A stretch of 64,000 nt of DNA, from positions 62,001 through 126,000 of the forward strand of contig LLCB01000044.1 in the NCBI GenBank assembly GCA_001414345.1, read 5' to 3'. Source of the DNA: Hymenoscyphus infarciens. Lineage: Eukaryota; Ascomycota; Leotiomycetes; Helotiales; Helotiaceae. Numbering within the stretch: position 1 is the stretch's first letter; each line of letters begins with the position of its first letter. Position numbers and translations under genes: made by a program. Below, piece after piece: positions 9,609 to 21,608 of the stretch. The notes beneath the pieces are model-generated. The model saw only the letters and a list, made by a program, of their open reading frames with translations. It was not told the origin of the DNA and did not search any database.

Positions 9609-11900
9609 CTAAATTTCTTCCAAACCCGAAAAATACACTGCACTCAGGTCCTTGTCTCTCACCAGAGAATGACACGCCTTGCAGACCCACGCTCCACTCG
9701 CGGGATTTTGAGGCTTCTCGTTACAAGACAGACACATATCCACTCCGTTTCTCAATATCCATTCCGAACCCCAGACGGATTTCAACGTAATCTCATACCA
9801 CCCTCTTGCAAAATGCTCATGGCACAAATGGTTGAAACCCATCGTTCCAAAACAGACGCACTCACCCGTTTTAATGATGTCTTTGTCATCTCTTAAATCA
9901 TCGGCGCAATCTGAGCACATGTATGCTCGGTTGAGGTCTTCATTTTGGATGTGGATGTCAGCAGTTTCGTGCTTGTCATGACATGGTTCGCAGATATAAC
10001 CACGAGCGGGTACACCGAAAGTTTTACCATAATGGTTTGGGATGTGGCATTTTGCGGTTGGGTAGTCGTTACATATCTCCGGCTTTCTCGCCTCGTACTC
10101 GGAGTAACTGTTCTCGGTGCATCGGTTGTACTTGTTATACAAAGTGGTCTTCTTGACCGCTGCCGGGTTCCATGGGGGGTAGCCTTTGAGGAAGTCTTCC
10201 TGGCTGGCATCGAGGAAATCGGTTGTCATGGCTCCGTTTATGCGATTGATACTAGATCGTTTGCCTCCAGATTGCCATCCCCCGTAGTAGGGTAGATAGT
10301 ATGGCACTTTGGCGTCCATTTGGCCCAGATAGTCTGGGGATGGGTTGTCGTCGAGGTCCTGGATTGTGACCCGGGGGACTTGGGAGATTGGTTCTGAGGT
10401 TGTATATCCCTTGAATTGTGTGCCGTTTAGGTACTCGGTGTTTATGCATTCTTGGAGTGGATTGAAGAGTTTGGTAGTGTTGGCGAAATGAACATATCTC
10501 TCGGGACTTTGGGACACCACCTCTTCGTCGATGTCTAATATGAATTCCCCTTGAGGGTCCCTGGAAGATGGTCGGACTGTGACTGGGGCGAAGGGATCGA
10601 TTGTTCCTGGGACGGAATTATTGGCGGGTTGCTTCTGGGTCCGGGCTTGTTCTCGTAAGTTCATAATTACGACTTCACTGGCGATTTCACCGGCGAATTC
10701 TTCGAGTGTTGGAGAAGAGGAAGCTGGAAGAAGGTCATTTTGAGAAGATACCGGACCTCGAGAAGACACGGGACTTGGACCTGGACTTCGAGAAGAGTCG
10801 GTAAAGGGACTAGGAGGTAGGAGATTTCTTCGAAAAGGTAGGCTGTTGTTTTGAAGAGGCACGAGATTGTTTTGAATAGGTAGGAGACTGTCTCGAAGAG
10901 GTACGAACTTCACGTCGCGTACACATGGTATACCGACGGATCGACAATTTCCACACGGGCTTTCCCCATTGCAAGGCAACTCGAGCTCGTTGCACAGTTT
11001 GCAAATTTCATCGCGAAGTATTATTGTCCTAGAATCCATGATTTGGGATGGTATGATGCTTCTAGCTTGACGAGACGCTCCGAGGAGTTCCCCCAAAGCT
11101 GCCGAATTCGGGATTGCAAAATTTCTCGTAACGCCGCCAAGGGGCTTTTTCCTTTTTACGCGGGGTGCATCGCCCTTGCCATCTGGCCCTCCTCTCTCTT
11201 TGCCTCTAATTATGAAGGGTTCGCATAGATGTCCTTCTTCTTCGCACCAATCGCAAGGTCCCGCTCCATCCCCATCAACCAAACTACAGATATGCTCCTC
11301 AATCTCACATTCCCTGCAGCTGAACTGCCCTGGATCGCCCCTGATTTTTTCAAATTCCATATTGTAAAATCCAAGTCCACTGTCAAGTGACTCCTCTCCC
11401 GACTCCGGCGACGATTCTCGTTTCAACCCATTCCTCTCTTGCCAATCTCGTACATTCTGCAAAAGCTCGGCGTCTCTCAATCTATTATTCTCATGTCTCT
11501 TTCTTTTCTTGGAGTACCACTCCTTTGCATACTTTTCATCATAATCCGCAGACTCTTCGTTCATCTTCTCGCGGTGCTTGATCTCCTTCTTCATCCAGTA
11601 CGCGCGTTTTTCATCTGTATTGACACTCCTGAAGCCCGCGGGCAACTCCTTTACCTCTAGAGGAACAGGTTTCGATTCGATGCCAATCGCCTGTCGTGCT
11701 GCCAGAACCCGCTGTTTCCAGGCGGTATAACCTTCCCCGTGACGACGGCGACCGTCGTCGATCGCCTTGCGCGGATCTGGATCGTCGAGGTTGAGGTCGG
11801 GTCTATTGCCTTGGTCTGGTTTTGCATCTACCCATTCGTAAGTCACGTTGGGGTTGAAATTCCGTGGTACCAGGTTGCTTTCGTAGCCTGGATACCACAT
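9609..11900 (-). CDS. Cys-rich protein with two acidic Zn2Cys6-spaced clusters
   Basis: A single uninterrupted 763-aa frame from the ATG at 11900; family not recognised. The N-terminal 190 residues are charged and probably helical, with a basic stretch at about 131-141. Cys195, 198, 205, 216, 219 and 226 fit C-x2-C-x6-C-x10-C-x2-C-x6-C. Cys300, 303, 310, 316, 319 and 326 fit C-x2-C-x6-C-x5-C-x2-C-x6-C. Both are the spacing of fungal binuclear zinc clusters, but the loop between Cys 2 and Cys 3 is acidic (EIEEHI, NELELP) where DNA-binding versions are basic. A seven-residue repeat (LLPIQNN, LVPLQNN, SLPFRRN) follows at about 335-360, then a Pro/Ser-rich linker. The last 150 residues carry more Cys/His pairs (CEPC, CSDC, CVC, CLSC, CKAC). 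Zinc binding is likely; DNA binding is doubtful. The next Cys-rich locus lies 1.7 kb to the right. Confidence 0.75.
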   Translation of the reverse strand: MWYPGYESNLVPRNFNPNVTYEWVDAKPDQGNRPDLNLDDPDPRKAIDDGRRRHGEGYTAWKQRVLAARQAIGIESKPVPLEVKELPAGFRSVNTDEKRAYWMKKEIKHREKMNEESADYDEKYAKEWYSKKRKRHENNRLRDAELLQNVRDWQERNGLKRESSPESGEESLDSGLGFYNMEFEKIRGDPGQFSCRECEIEEHICSLVDGDGAGPCDWCEEEGHLCEPFIIRGKERGGPDGKGDAPRVKRKKPLGGVTRNFAIPNSAALGELLGASRQARSIIPSQIMDSRTIILRDEICKLCNELELPCNGESPCGNCRSVGIPCVRDVKFVPLRDSLLPIQNNLVPLQNNSLPFRRNLLPPSPFTDSSRSPGPSPVSSRGPVSSQNDLLPASSSPTLEEFAGEIASEVVIMNLREQARTQKQPANNSVPGTIDPFAPVTVRPSSRDPQGEFILDIDEEVVSQSPERYVHFANTTKLFNPLQECINTEYLNGTQFKGYTTSEPISQVPRVTIQDLDDNPSPDYLGQMDAKVPYYLPYYGGWQSGGKRSSINRINGAMTTDFLDASQEDFLKGYPPWNPAAVKKTTLYNKYNRCTENSYSEYEARKPEICNDYPTAKCHIPNHYGKTFGVPARGYICEPCHDKHETADIHIQNEDLNRAYMCSDCADDLRDDKDIIKTGECVCFGTMGFNHLCHEHFARGWYEITLKSVWGSEWILRNGVDMCLSCNEKPQNPASGAWVCKACHSLVRDKDLSAVYFSGLEEI

Positions 11901-13570
11901 TTTGGAAGAGTCGTTGTTAAGCGAGGGTGAGATCGATGGGCGAGTCGTAGAGTTGTCGTTGCGATCCCTGTTATTGTTTGAGAGGAAAGAAGTCGAATGA
12001 TGTTTGTAAAGGCGGTTGGATTTTGGGAAGTTTCTAGTGAAAGTTCTATGTGGATGAAATTGTTCAAAGATTTAAGAATAAGCTCTTTCCCGGGTCTCTT
12101 TCTTTGGAGCTTGTCGGGGGAAGTTTTATTTGTGGACCGAAGTCTTTGTGCTTCTCTTTATCAGAAATTGGGGGGGATTTATTGCGGCATCTTTTTCTTT
12201 GTTGAGAACGCTGACGTTTTCGTGTTGGTTTGACAGAATACTAGCTCGATGATTTTATGAGATAAGGAAGCCTGGTTGCGGGAGTTGGTTGGGACGAACT
12301 CACTTGGTTTCTGAAAACATATTACTGTAGGTCACACAGTCGCACATTTGGTAATTACAACTCGAAAAATAACTTTCTTTCCTTTGAATTCCAATTTCTT
12401 TTCCCCAGGCAAAGTGACGGCCAAGATTACAGTTGACAAAACTTCAATAGATATCTACCCACTACATCAACCGGAGAACAACTGGAAAATTTCCATCTGA
12501 GTTCATCCGGAGAAACAATAGTTGCAATCGTTCAAGTCATCGCTCTGTGGCTTGCTGAAGAATGCAGCCCCTTTCCGAAAGCGGCTAAGCGAGGGACGTC
12601 AGCGGAAACTTTTCAACGACCCGATCACTGGCCTACATAAAGGATTTTAGCACTTAGAAAACGGTACAGTTATCCAGTAAAGATTTGAATGTTAAATGTT
12701 CTCGATTATACTTTACCTACTTGCAAAGTTCTTTCCTGGAAGTTTGTGTTTCTCGTTCTCATATCATTCCTTCCAAGTTCGGTGCATCTATTTCAAAACG
12801 CGTACTCAGAGTTTCTTGGTGCCTTTGACTTGTGCACTCACTAAAATGAGGTTGTTGCTCTCTGAAAGTGCCCAGCTATACATGCTAGAGTTCTCGTTTT
12901 GAAATAGCCTCATCGAACTTGACTATGGAAGGGGGGTTGATCGGATAACGTCATAAACTTGTCCATGAAGATAACCTGATTGTGAAAGAAACCCCATCTG
13001 AGTTTCCGAAAGCAAAAGTTGAAAATTGCATTTGCAAGAAGTATAGTTCCGGCTTCTAAGATAGAAGTGAGGGCCGGTTTCTTTTAATTTACTCTTGTTT
13101 TAGCTTTGCTTATAATATAAAGCGAAATATACTTCTCCGCAGTAGACACTAGTTTTCACGCCTTGCAGAGCTATCGAAATCATGAAATCTCAAGTTGTAG
13201 GGGTAGTAAGAGTTTCCTTTTGGAATGAGAAGTTTAATTGTTACCCTTTCGTTCTGACAGAGTTTCTTGAGCCAGAATAGGAGCTGTCACGTGGAGTAAG
13301 CTTGGCAGAGACGGATACGAAACACCGAAGGGACAACCCTCGCTCATCTTCTTCTGCACATCCGTTTTTCTCGTTGCAAAAGATGATTCTATACACGCCC
13401 TTATGAATTTCAGTAAAATGATTGTGTCTCCGCATTTTCCCCCTAAGCTTGGTTGTAGCTCCCAGTTCCAGTTGGCTAGTGCTTTCGAGGCGGAGTTGAC
13501 TTGACAGCGCCGGCGCAATCCATCCTCCTCCAACAATACACATTTCGAGAACCTCCTACTTACCTATGCC
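11901..13570. other. Intergenic region between two divergent Cys-rich genes
   Basis: It separates the minus-strand Zn2Cys6-like gene from the plus-strand repeat gene and so carries both promoters. Short frames on either strand lack motifs and intron structure. No repeat, tRNA or transposon signal was found by eye. Confidence 0.45.
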
Positions 13571-14818
13571 ATGGAAGCGAATCGCCTGAAGTGCGGGGAG
13601 TGCAAATTGTTTCACACCATCGAAGAATACCCTTTCGATCGTCGGGGATATCGAACCTCGACCTGCACGAACGGGCAGACCGACCGGCGTGCAAATGACG
13701 TGCTACAGAGAGGGCAGAGGGAAGAATTGGCGAGAGCTAAGGAACAACGTGTAAAGCAGTCCTGGCAGAAAATGAAGGAGGAATTCCAGATCTCTGCTAC
13801 AGTCAGAAGAAGAGGCAAGAACGGCCTGGGAAGCGCAAATGCAATTCAAGTGGCGAAACAATATTTTCTGGCGCTGGATGAAGACGAGGAGGCTGCGAAA
13901 AAGAATTGGGATTTGCAACAGGTGAAAGTCGAAGAACGACGCATAAAGGAGTCCTGGAAAAGAATGAGAGAGGAGTATAGGTCGGTACAAACCGAGGAAC
14001 AAGCAAAGAGGGTGTGGGAATCGCAAATACAATTCCAAGCGGAAAATGACATCTTTTGGCCGCCCTGGGACGAAAGAATCGAGGAAGAGGCGAAGGTTCA
14101 GTGGAATTCACGCAAGGAGGCACAACGTTTAAAAGAGTCCTAGCAAAGAATGAGGGAACAATACAGGTCTATGCAAACAGAAGAACAAGCAAAAATGGCG
14201 TGGAAGTCGCAAATACAATTCCAAGCGGAAAATAACATTTTTTGGCCACCTTGGGATGTACGATATGAAGATGAGGCGAAGGCTAATTGGGATGCATTGA
14301 AGGCTGCGGAAAGGGAGAGCAGACTCGCAAAGCACAGCGAACCCTCAAGGGCAGGAACTTCGAATCAGGTATACGGGCCTGCCCAAGCACCTGCGCCTGT
14401 TATTCATACAGACCAACCAACTGGAGGTCTCCCCGTGCAAAAGCTTTCCGAGCCCCAACATTCCCTTCCACAAGAGCCATATGACCCGCAAGATTCCCCT
14501 TCGCCAGAGCTATCTAAACCCCAAGTTTCCCTCTCACAGGAGCTCTCTGAGCCTCGAGCCCAGGGGCCGCAAAACGAGGAGGAATTGCCGAGCAGAGTCT
14601 GCCACGGTTGTGCTGTATCGCGCAAACCATCGTGTTTCCAGGGGACGCTCACAACTTGCAACCTCTGTCGGCAAATCAAGAAAAGGTCAAAAATGAAGAA
14701 GAGGGAGGAACGCCAGAAGGCACGGCTTCAGAGTCAAATGATTTCACAGATGTTCCAGAATCGGGATGGCGAGATATTTACTAAAGGACCACCAGCAGGG
14801 GCTCTCAGATTGTTTTAG
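13571..14818 (+). pseudogene. Triplicated-module Cys-cluster protein interrupted by an in-frame TAG
   Basis: The frame from the ATG at 13571 meets TAG at 14141-14143 and then continues in the same frame to 14818 (415 sense codons in all). It begins with a Cys cluster (Cys8, Cys11, Cys32) and ends with CHGC...TCNLC plus a Lys/Arg-rich tail. Between them are three tandem modules of about 62-64 residues, each starting K-x-S-W-x-x-M-[KR]-E and holding Q-[TS]-E-E-[QE]-A plus an IFWPPW motif. The TAG replaces the conserved Trp (TGG) of module 3, a change equal to CpA to TpA on the other strand. Module 1 also carries a compensated frameshift. Family and function are unknown. It may be a recent pseudogene, an allele making a 190-aa product, or a read-through gene. 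No intron removing the stop is obvious. Confidence 0.7.
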
Positions 14819-16950
14819 AGTTGAAATCTTCCCATTGTATTGTAAGTTTGTTGAAATTGACTTGATTTTCATGTCACTTCTTTCTCGAGAGCATGTCATG
14901 TCTGGGGTAGAAACAATTTCGTTTTTGATCAAAATATTTTGTATTTTGACAAGGCATACTACACTCTACATCCTAATATATGCCGCTTAGAGGGTTGACC
15001 CGGGATCATTTTGATTTTGACAGTAGTGATGAATACATGCCAAATTTACGATCCATTTGGGCTTACTTGGTCACGACGGAAAATTCTGTAGTTTTTTCTA
15101 AATTCGATAACGTCACATAAAAGAGAAGCCTGTTCAGACTTGGGACACAAATAAGACGCTTTTACGCCGTTCTAGCAAAGCGCGGGTAAACCACTACTAC
15201 GAAGTTTGGACGATGACTGCGTGTACTAAAGCTACTATCTTCCACTGACATTCCCGAAGTAAAGTAACAAAGATTTCCTACCCTCAATAAACTATTCTTC
15301 TTATTCGACGACAGAACGAGAATCAGCAGCAAAAGTAGCCTGAAAATTGCTCAAAGTAAAAAGTTTAAGCTAGGCTTAATATCTAGGTCACCACCCAAGT
15401 TGAGGTCATCTTCTATCCGCACCCTACTGACATGGTATGCGTTATAATACCTTGGGAAATCAGAACTTCTCCATGAGTGGTGATAAAAATGGCAACAGTA
15501 TCCATATCCGGAATTTCAGTAACCTAAATTGAATTTATAAAAAGTTGTCTCCTGTACTCGCATCACTCAACGGAACTTCACTTCATTTCGCAGCCTCCCT
15601 TGAAGTCCACACCTTGTAAGCAATTAAGCATAATACTTCTTACGAATCTCGAAAGGTTGGATTCTGCATTTCGAAAGCATGTTCAGCAAATAATGAGGAT
15701 GAAGATTCTTTGAACTTACTAGCCCTCTTCTCAGCTTCCTAATTTTTATACTTGAACTAACTCCTCAATTGTCTTTGCCACTATTGTTTCTAGCTTAATG
15801 ATCTCCTGTAAGACCGCTGCCTACTCGATAACTAGAATTATTCCAGAAAGCTCGAGATGATAACATTATACCAAACCAGAAACATCAACCAGAAAGGCTA
15901 CTTCCGACATCGCTAGTATAAATAAAAGAAGACCAAAAGATTACAGAAAGCCACAAGTTCAACCGAAATCCAAGAAATGATAGCTGTGTCATAGAGAGAA
16001 CTCCGAACCCAAATATACTACAAACCGGAAATTCTTCATGATAGGCGGGAAAATAACTCAAATATCCTGGAACTAATCAAGTACTATTTGACAAGAACTA
16101 TCCAAACACGGCCTTAGCTTCGACAACCGCAAAAAACTCGACAATAAACAAGAGCTGTCATACTCATGAGAAATCTTTTTAAGCCACTAACAACTCTGTT
16201 TGATTTTTTCCTAGCCGCAAGCAATGTTTGGAGCTAGTAAGGACTTCAACAAGGAGACAGACACCCAAAGACCGACACGTCAAATCAAACGTAAAGACAT
16301 GTGATTCATGTTTTGTCTATGTTCTTCTGAACGTTGTTAGCTCCCCCGTTAATTGCGACGCTTTCCCATATTCACATGCTTTCCCAAGATCCTTGATCTT
16401 GACCAATAGCAGTATATTTCCACTCAATTCCACACGTTCTCACCACCAAACCACCACATCCAAGAAACTTACTGCCCAAAAATCAAACACATACAAACAA
16501 ACAAGTCTTCATTCATAATATTCATACCAAGTTTAGACAGTAACCCCACCTCCACACCGAGCTTCAGTGAGGGAGGTCCAGCGAGGCCAGGCAAAAGTCT
16601 AGGTTCATCTCAACGCACACCACGAACCCAAATCTGGTATTGTACAAAGCCCCCCCCATAAAAGCAAAGCGAAGGCAACCCTCATCATCCGCATGACCGA
16701 ACTTCCGAATCCATAATGTATACTCATAACAATCGAGTGTTCTTTCTAGCGCCACATATGCACAAACCCCTCAAATATTAAGGAGGGGCAAAAAAACAAC
16801 AACAAAAAAAACGCTCTAAAACGCCCCCTAATCCATGATCCGCATGTTTAAGTCCCACATGCATCCGTTCTCGAACCAGTCAGCTGGACCAGTCAACGTG
16901 ACATTAGACCGACATTTTGTCCCCGATCATCCGTGAAGCGGTCGATCGAC
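14819..16950. other. Intergenic region without recognisable genes
   Basis: Moderately AT-rich sequence between the interrupted repeat gene and the BUD3-like gene, whose 3' UTR lies at the right end. The longest frames (16228-16518 plus, 16564-16755 minus) show no motifs. No terminal repeats, RNA genes or transposon domains were recognised. Confidence 0.4.
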
Positions 16951-19900
16951 TCACTCATTACCCTTCAAAAGCGCCCTCAACGTCAAAATCTCCCTCTTCA
17001 ACTTCGCATTCTCCTTCTTAATCTTGGCCGCCTCCTCCCCTTGCTCCTTAGCCTTCGCAACAAGGAACTCCTTATCATCCTTCCCCTTCCCCTTGAGCGC
17101 TTTAACAATCTTCCCTAACTCCCCGTTAAACTTCTCATACAAAAGCTCATTCTCAGCACTACTCTCCTTATAAAGCTGATCGATAGCTTTAACCTTGTAC
17201 TCGGAAGCTTGAAGACTCTTCTCCATATCAGTTTTAATGGACTCATTTCGTGCCGTGAAATCCTTGACAAGTTCCGGGATCTTCGCCTCTAGTTTCTGTA
17301 CAGTCGAAGATAACTTCTCGAGATCCTGAGGACGGATGGAGGAGCCGGCATTAACTCGTGCCATCTCCTCACCAATTTTGGAGAGCTCGTTCTGCAGTGA
17401 AGTTTCGGCTTCGCTGATGGCGGTTTTCTCGTTGTGTATGCGTTCGCGGAGTTTTTGTGTACTTTGAAGACGGAGTTTCTGCGGGGAAGTCTGGGGAGTC
17501 TTTCCTGCACTCGTAGTTGGTCTCGGACTCGAAGAGATGCTCTCTCGTGGATTTCCACGAAGGGTGGGAATATTCGATGACAGAGAAACAGTTTTCGAAT
17601 GTCCCTTTCCTGCGGACCATAATTCTTTGTTGACAGGACTATCTGGTGTCGACATGATATTTCCAGGTCGTTCTGTGAGATTTCCAATATTCCTCGAAAC
17701 AATGCCCGTGGGGGTATTTTCTTTTTGCTTTGGCGAGCCAGTAAGAAATGCCGCTGACCGACCCCTGTCACCATTCACAACAGGAATCTTGGTGGGTGAA
17801 GGAGTTCTTGGGGATAAGTTGAGTCTCGTAAGCTTGCCACGATTCGGTGAAGGTGAGATCGGTGAGCTCTCTCCGAGTGTTGCAGCGACCATGAGACTCT
17901 TCAAATCAGATAGAGAGCTGCGACGACTCTTCTTGCCGCTTTTGACAGTGTCTTTCTTCTCTTCTGGAGGCGGTGAAGCACCAATGGTACTAAGTCTTGA
18001 TGGTTGACCCTGGGAGCTTGAAGGTCTTTCCTCGAATGCACCGAGAACAGATGGTCTATCCCGAGACATTGGGCGCCTACCCGGCGACTCGATGGACCTT
18101 GAACGGTTTATGGATGAGCCCTTCGATAGGCTCGAGGGGATTGGCTCTCCGGTAGCGGCACTGCGACTTGTCTTGCTTAATGTTCTCCATACGGAAGGTC
18201 GGTCCTCTTTCGTGCTGTTCTGTCTCAGAATCGTGTCTGCGAATCGCCGTCGAAGAGAAGATGTGTTTGAGGTTACCGAAGCATTTGCAGAATGAATGGA
18301 TCGTGCACCGGAGATCGAACCGAAATTTGAGTTTGTCCCACTGATTGCCCCTGGACCTATATCTTCGAAGAGCCTTTCCGATTCTTCCACCATACGATCT
18401 AGCAAGTTGATGTAATCGTGCGGATTGCCGTCAGTCACCAGCAACTCGGCGAATGCAGCAGTAAGAGCCCCTCGATCCCCATCATTCCCACAACCTTCCA
18501 GGAGATCTGCCAACAACTTGATTATTGAGATGAAAGCTCTTCTATTCTGAGGTGCCATTTCACCAAACACCATTCGGACATAATCAGCAAAATCACCTGG
18601 GAACAACTTGTTGGCTCTGTCCTGTAAGCCATCCAAAGTCCGTGAAGACATGACTTGACCCATTTGATCCCTCCAAGCCATTCTCAAATATTTCTCAAAA
18701 GCCACGAAAATAATATCGACAGACACTTCTGAAGCTGCTCTTTGATCGAAGGGGTTCTCGATGAAGGTGTTGTAGATTGCATTGATCGTCAGTTCATCGG
18801 CATTTGCGCGATTTCGCAAAACCTTGCCAACAATATTGCCCTTTCGAGACTGCAGAGCACCAATATAACCAGTAAATGTTTCTTCGAGACGGACAAGCGG
18901 ATTTACTGGTCGGTTATCATCAGGGCCCCCACGTAGACTGCTTTTCCCGTCCATGAATTCCGAAACAGAGTGTGTTGACTTGTTGCTATTTGACCTTGTG
19001 AGCTGCGGTCCCATGGAAGGAATATTACCGAGTCCTGGGGTCCGAGGTTGCCTCGTTGGGGTAGTGTAAGATGAAGTAGAGTCCTTGAAAGATGTAGTTG
19101 AACTATTGAATCCACCACTCAAAAAAGTTGATAACATCTTAACTGGCGAAGCGGGTCTAAACCCTTTTGATTTATCACCCTCGACTTGTACATGGAGAGA
19201 CTTTAGAATTTTGATGTTGAATGATAGAAATGGGGCGGCGAGGGTCGTATTGCTGCAATGATGTTGTGAGCGAAGCAAGTCGACAGCTAAGCAAGTTAGT
19301 GAAATTGACAACTAGGATATGGAAATAAATGCATACTTCTCTTTGCAAAAGTCGGTAAGAAGTGCTCCGTAACAACTTCGTCAACAAACACTCTATCGTG
19401 AAGTCCATCCACCTCCAACCGATATTTTGCTCCATTATTAATGACGGTAACATTGGCAACAATTTCAACGCCGTAGTGACCAACTGGGGCACCCTTTGTT
19501 CCCTTTTCATGGTCAATCACAATGCGTATGGGAGCGGGTTCTCTTCTGCCCTCAATAAGCGTGTCGATGCCTTCCTCGAAAACTGCGGTATGGAGGCTGA
19601 TCTCTGCTGCAAGTAACCTCGTCGTGCGCAGACACCATTTATCGGTTTCTCGCTCGGCTTCCGAGAACCGGCCCTCGACCTTTGCTCTAGCGATTTCTTC
19701 GGTAAACCTTCCCGCTTTGCTTTCATACGCACCCTGGAGGACAAAACTCCGAATGGTTGCAGCCTGATTATTCCTGTCTCGCCCAGTTCCAGCAGAGTCC
19801 TTGAGCTCATTCAGAGAAGCCATCCATACAGTGCGTCCGTCTTCAGACATCGTAAATCGGGTATCACCAAGAACATGCCAGCCAGAAAAAGCGAGCTCAT

Positions 19901-21608
19901 AAACTCGTTTTTGCCCACCAGCAGCAGCAGTCATGGAGGCCATCATCGAGACTGCCGAGGGTTTGTCAATCTCAGCCATGACTCCCCTAGCTGACAGACT
20001 GCATTCCCTGGCCTTACGAAGTACCACGACAGTATCTGCAAAAATAAGAAACATCCCTTCTCTGAGGTTCCCCGAAGTAGCTGATGGCCCAACATGGAAA
20101 GGAGCAGGAAGCTCAACAAAATCGACCGCAGTAATAAGTCGACCTTGGGGTCGTAATGTTGATGGCCAAGCTTCGATGATATTTTTCAACCGATTGACGA
20201 CTTGTGACTTGTCTGCGGTGGGTGGGTCCATAGAGCAGATAGATGTAATGATATCTCTTGCTTTTAGCATTGGTTGTAAAGCAGGGTGACCAACTGGAAG
20301 ATAATTGACGATGTTGTCGATAAAGAGACTATAGCGCGGTAAACGTTGAACTGGCTCAATCACAGCAGATCTAAGGCGTTGCTCCCCTGTTTGCTGAACA
20401 CGTTGGGAGAAACTCGACTGTTGTTTCACGAAAATCGAAATGATTTGGGGAAAGTCCTGGCTGGCGGTAATATACTCCTGGTAACATTCGGCAAACTGAG
20501 GAAACCATTCGAGAAGTATCTTGGCAAAAGCGAGTGCTCCAGTGGGATCCTTCAATCGACCTGTTCCTCCATATCGAGATCCAGTGGAAGCGGCAAGGGG
20601 AGTTTCCAGGTCGCGCATGGCATCCTCTTCCGTCTCATCCATCACTTTCCGAATAGCTGCCAAAAATCCCGAGTTGACTTGTAAAATCCGGTCCAGGCAT
20701 CGAGGAAACAACTTTTGCAAATCTTCCTCCGAAGGACTGAAACTTCCAAATGCTCGGTTCTTGGCTTTGGTGCGGAAGTCATCTGCAATATGATTGACCA
20801 GTTCATGCATTTTAATCACATATCGTTCTTCCGTGTCAGACAATTCTCCCATCTCCCTACGCAGTGACATTTTCTGATCCTTCATGAACGACCTTGATCG
20901 ATTTAGCGAAGAAGCCTTGGATGGAGCTCTACGCAATCTGGAGGTTGGGAGGAATGTCGTCTCGCCAAATAATTTAACTAATGGTGCATATTCCCCATAC
21001 TGCTTCAAAGTCGGATCCTCGATCTCATCCCCATCTATAGTCTCATATGGGTCCTGCTCCCGAAATGGGGCAATGGAACCTGGAGGGAGGACCAGGTCAA
21101 CATCCACATGGCTGATGCTTTGGGGGCGCAAGGCTGCCTCGATATCATGTATGATTTCTCCAATATTATCCAGCTTTATCATCGATCCTGCAATATTGGC
21201 GGCGTGTTGTTCGTCGAACAGCGGTTGGGCCGATCCGGGTCGCTTTCCTCGAGAGGTTGCCGATTGAAGGATTAGACCGCTCTTCACTACCTCCGGTAAC
21301 TCCTTGAAGTATTTCAACAGACCAAACGCCAACCCTCGACATATTTCGTCTCCTTGTTTTTCGCGCGGCAGATGGTTTACGGACTGATAGAAGGGCGAGT
21401 TCGGAGAGATTGTGATGCGAGGGTAGCTTTGGAAGCCCGCAGCCGTGAAGACGTGGACTTGTATTCGGGAGCTGTTAAGGGTGGAGTTGCTGGTAGTGGA
21501 AGGGCCGTGGAAGACAAATACTGGCAGATTGGCCAGATACGGGTCGGTGGCATAATATAGGGTGACTTCGTCTTGCGAAAGAACCAGCTCCTCGGTGACT
21601 CGAACCAT
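16951..21608 (-). CDS. BUD3: BUD3-like Rho guanine nucleotide exchange factor
   Basis: A very large protein (1,535 aa) from two exons, 19337-21608 and 16951-19286, joined across a 50-bp intron (19287-19336) in phase. The start is the ATG at 21608; the longer frame opens at a non-ATG codon. A DH (RhoGEF) domain lies at about 248-460, with SDTEERYVIKMHEL at the start and the diagnostic EPVQRLPRYSLFIDNI at about 418-433. A PH-like region follows (about 490-620). Exon 2 contributes a conserved all-helical block (about 885-1065) that resembles a RhoGAP fold, a long Ser/Pro/Arg-rich disordered section and a C-terminal coiled coil (about 1370-1535). In filamentous fungi BUD3 orthologues mark septation sites and activate Rho4. 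Orthology is inferred from the domain order and the segment after the intron (VDLLRSQHH, FLSFNIKI). Confidence 0.8.

Noticed and set aside
16228..16518. 96-codon frame upstream of the BUD3-like gene 3' end
   Set aside because: Thr/Ser/Lys-rich without motifs or coding-like neighbours; judged a chance frame.
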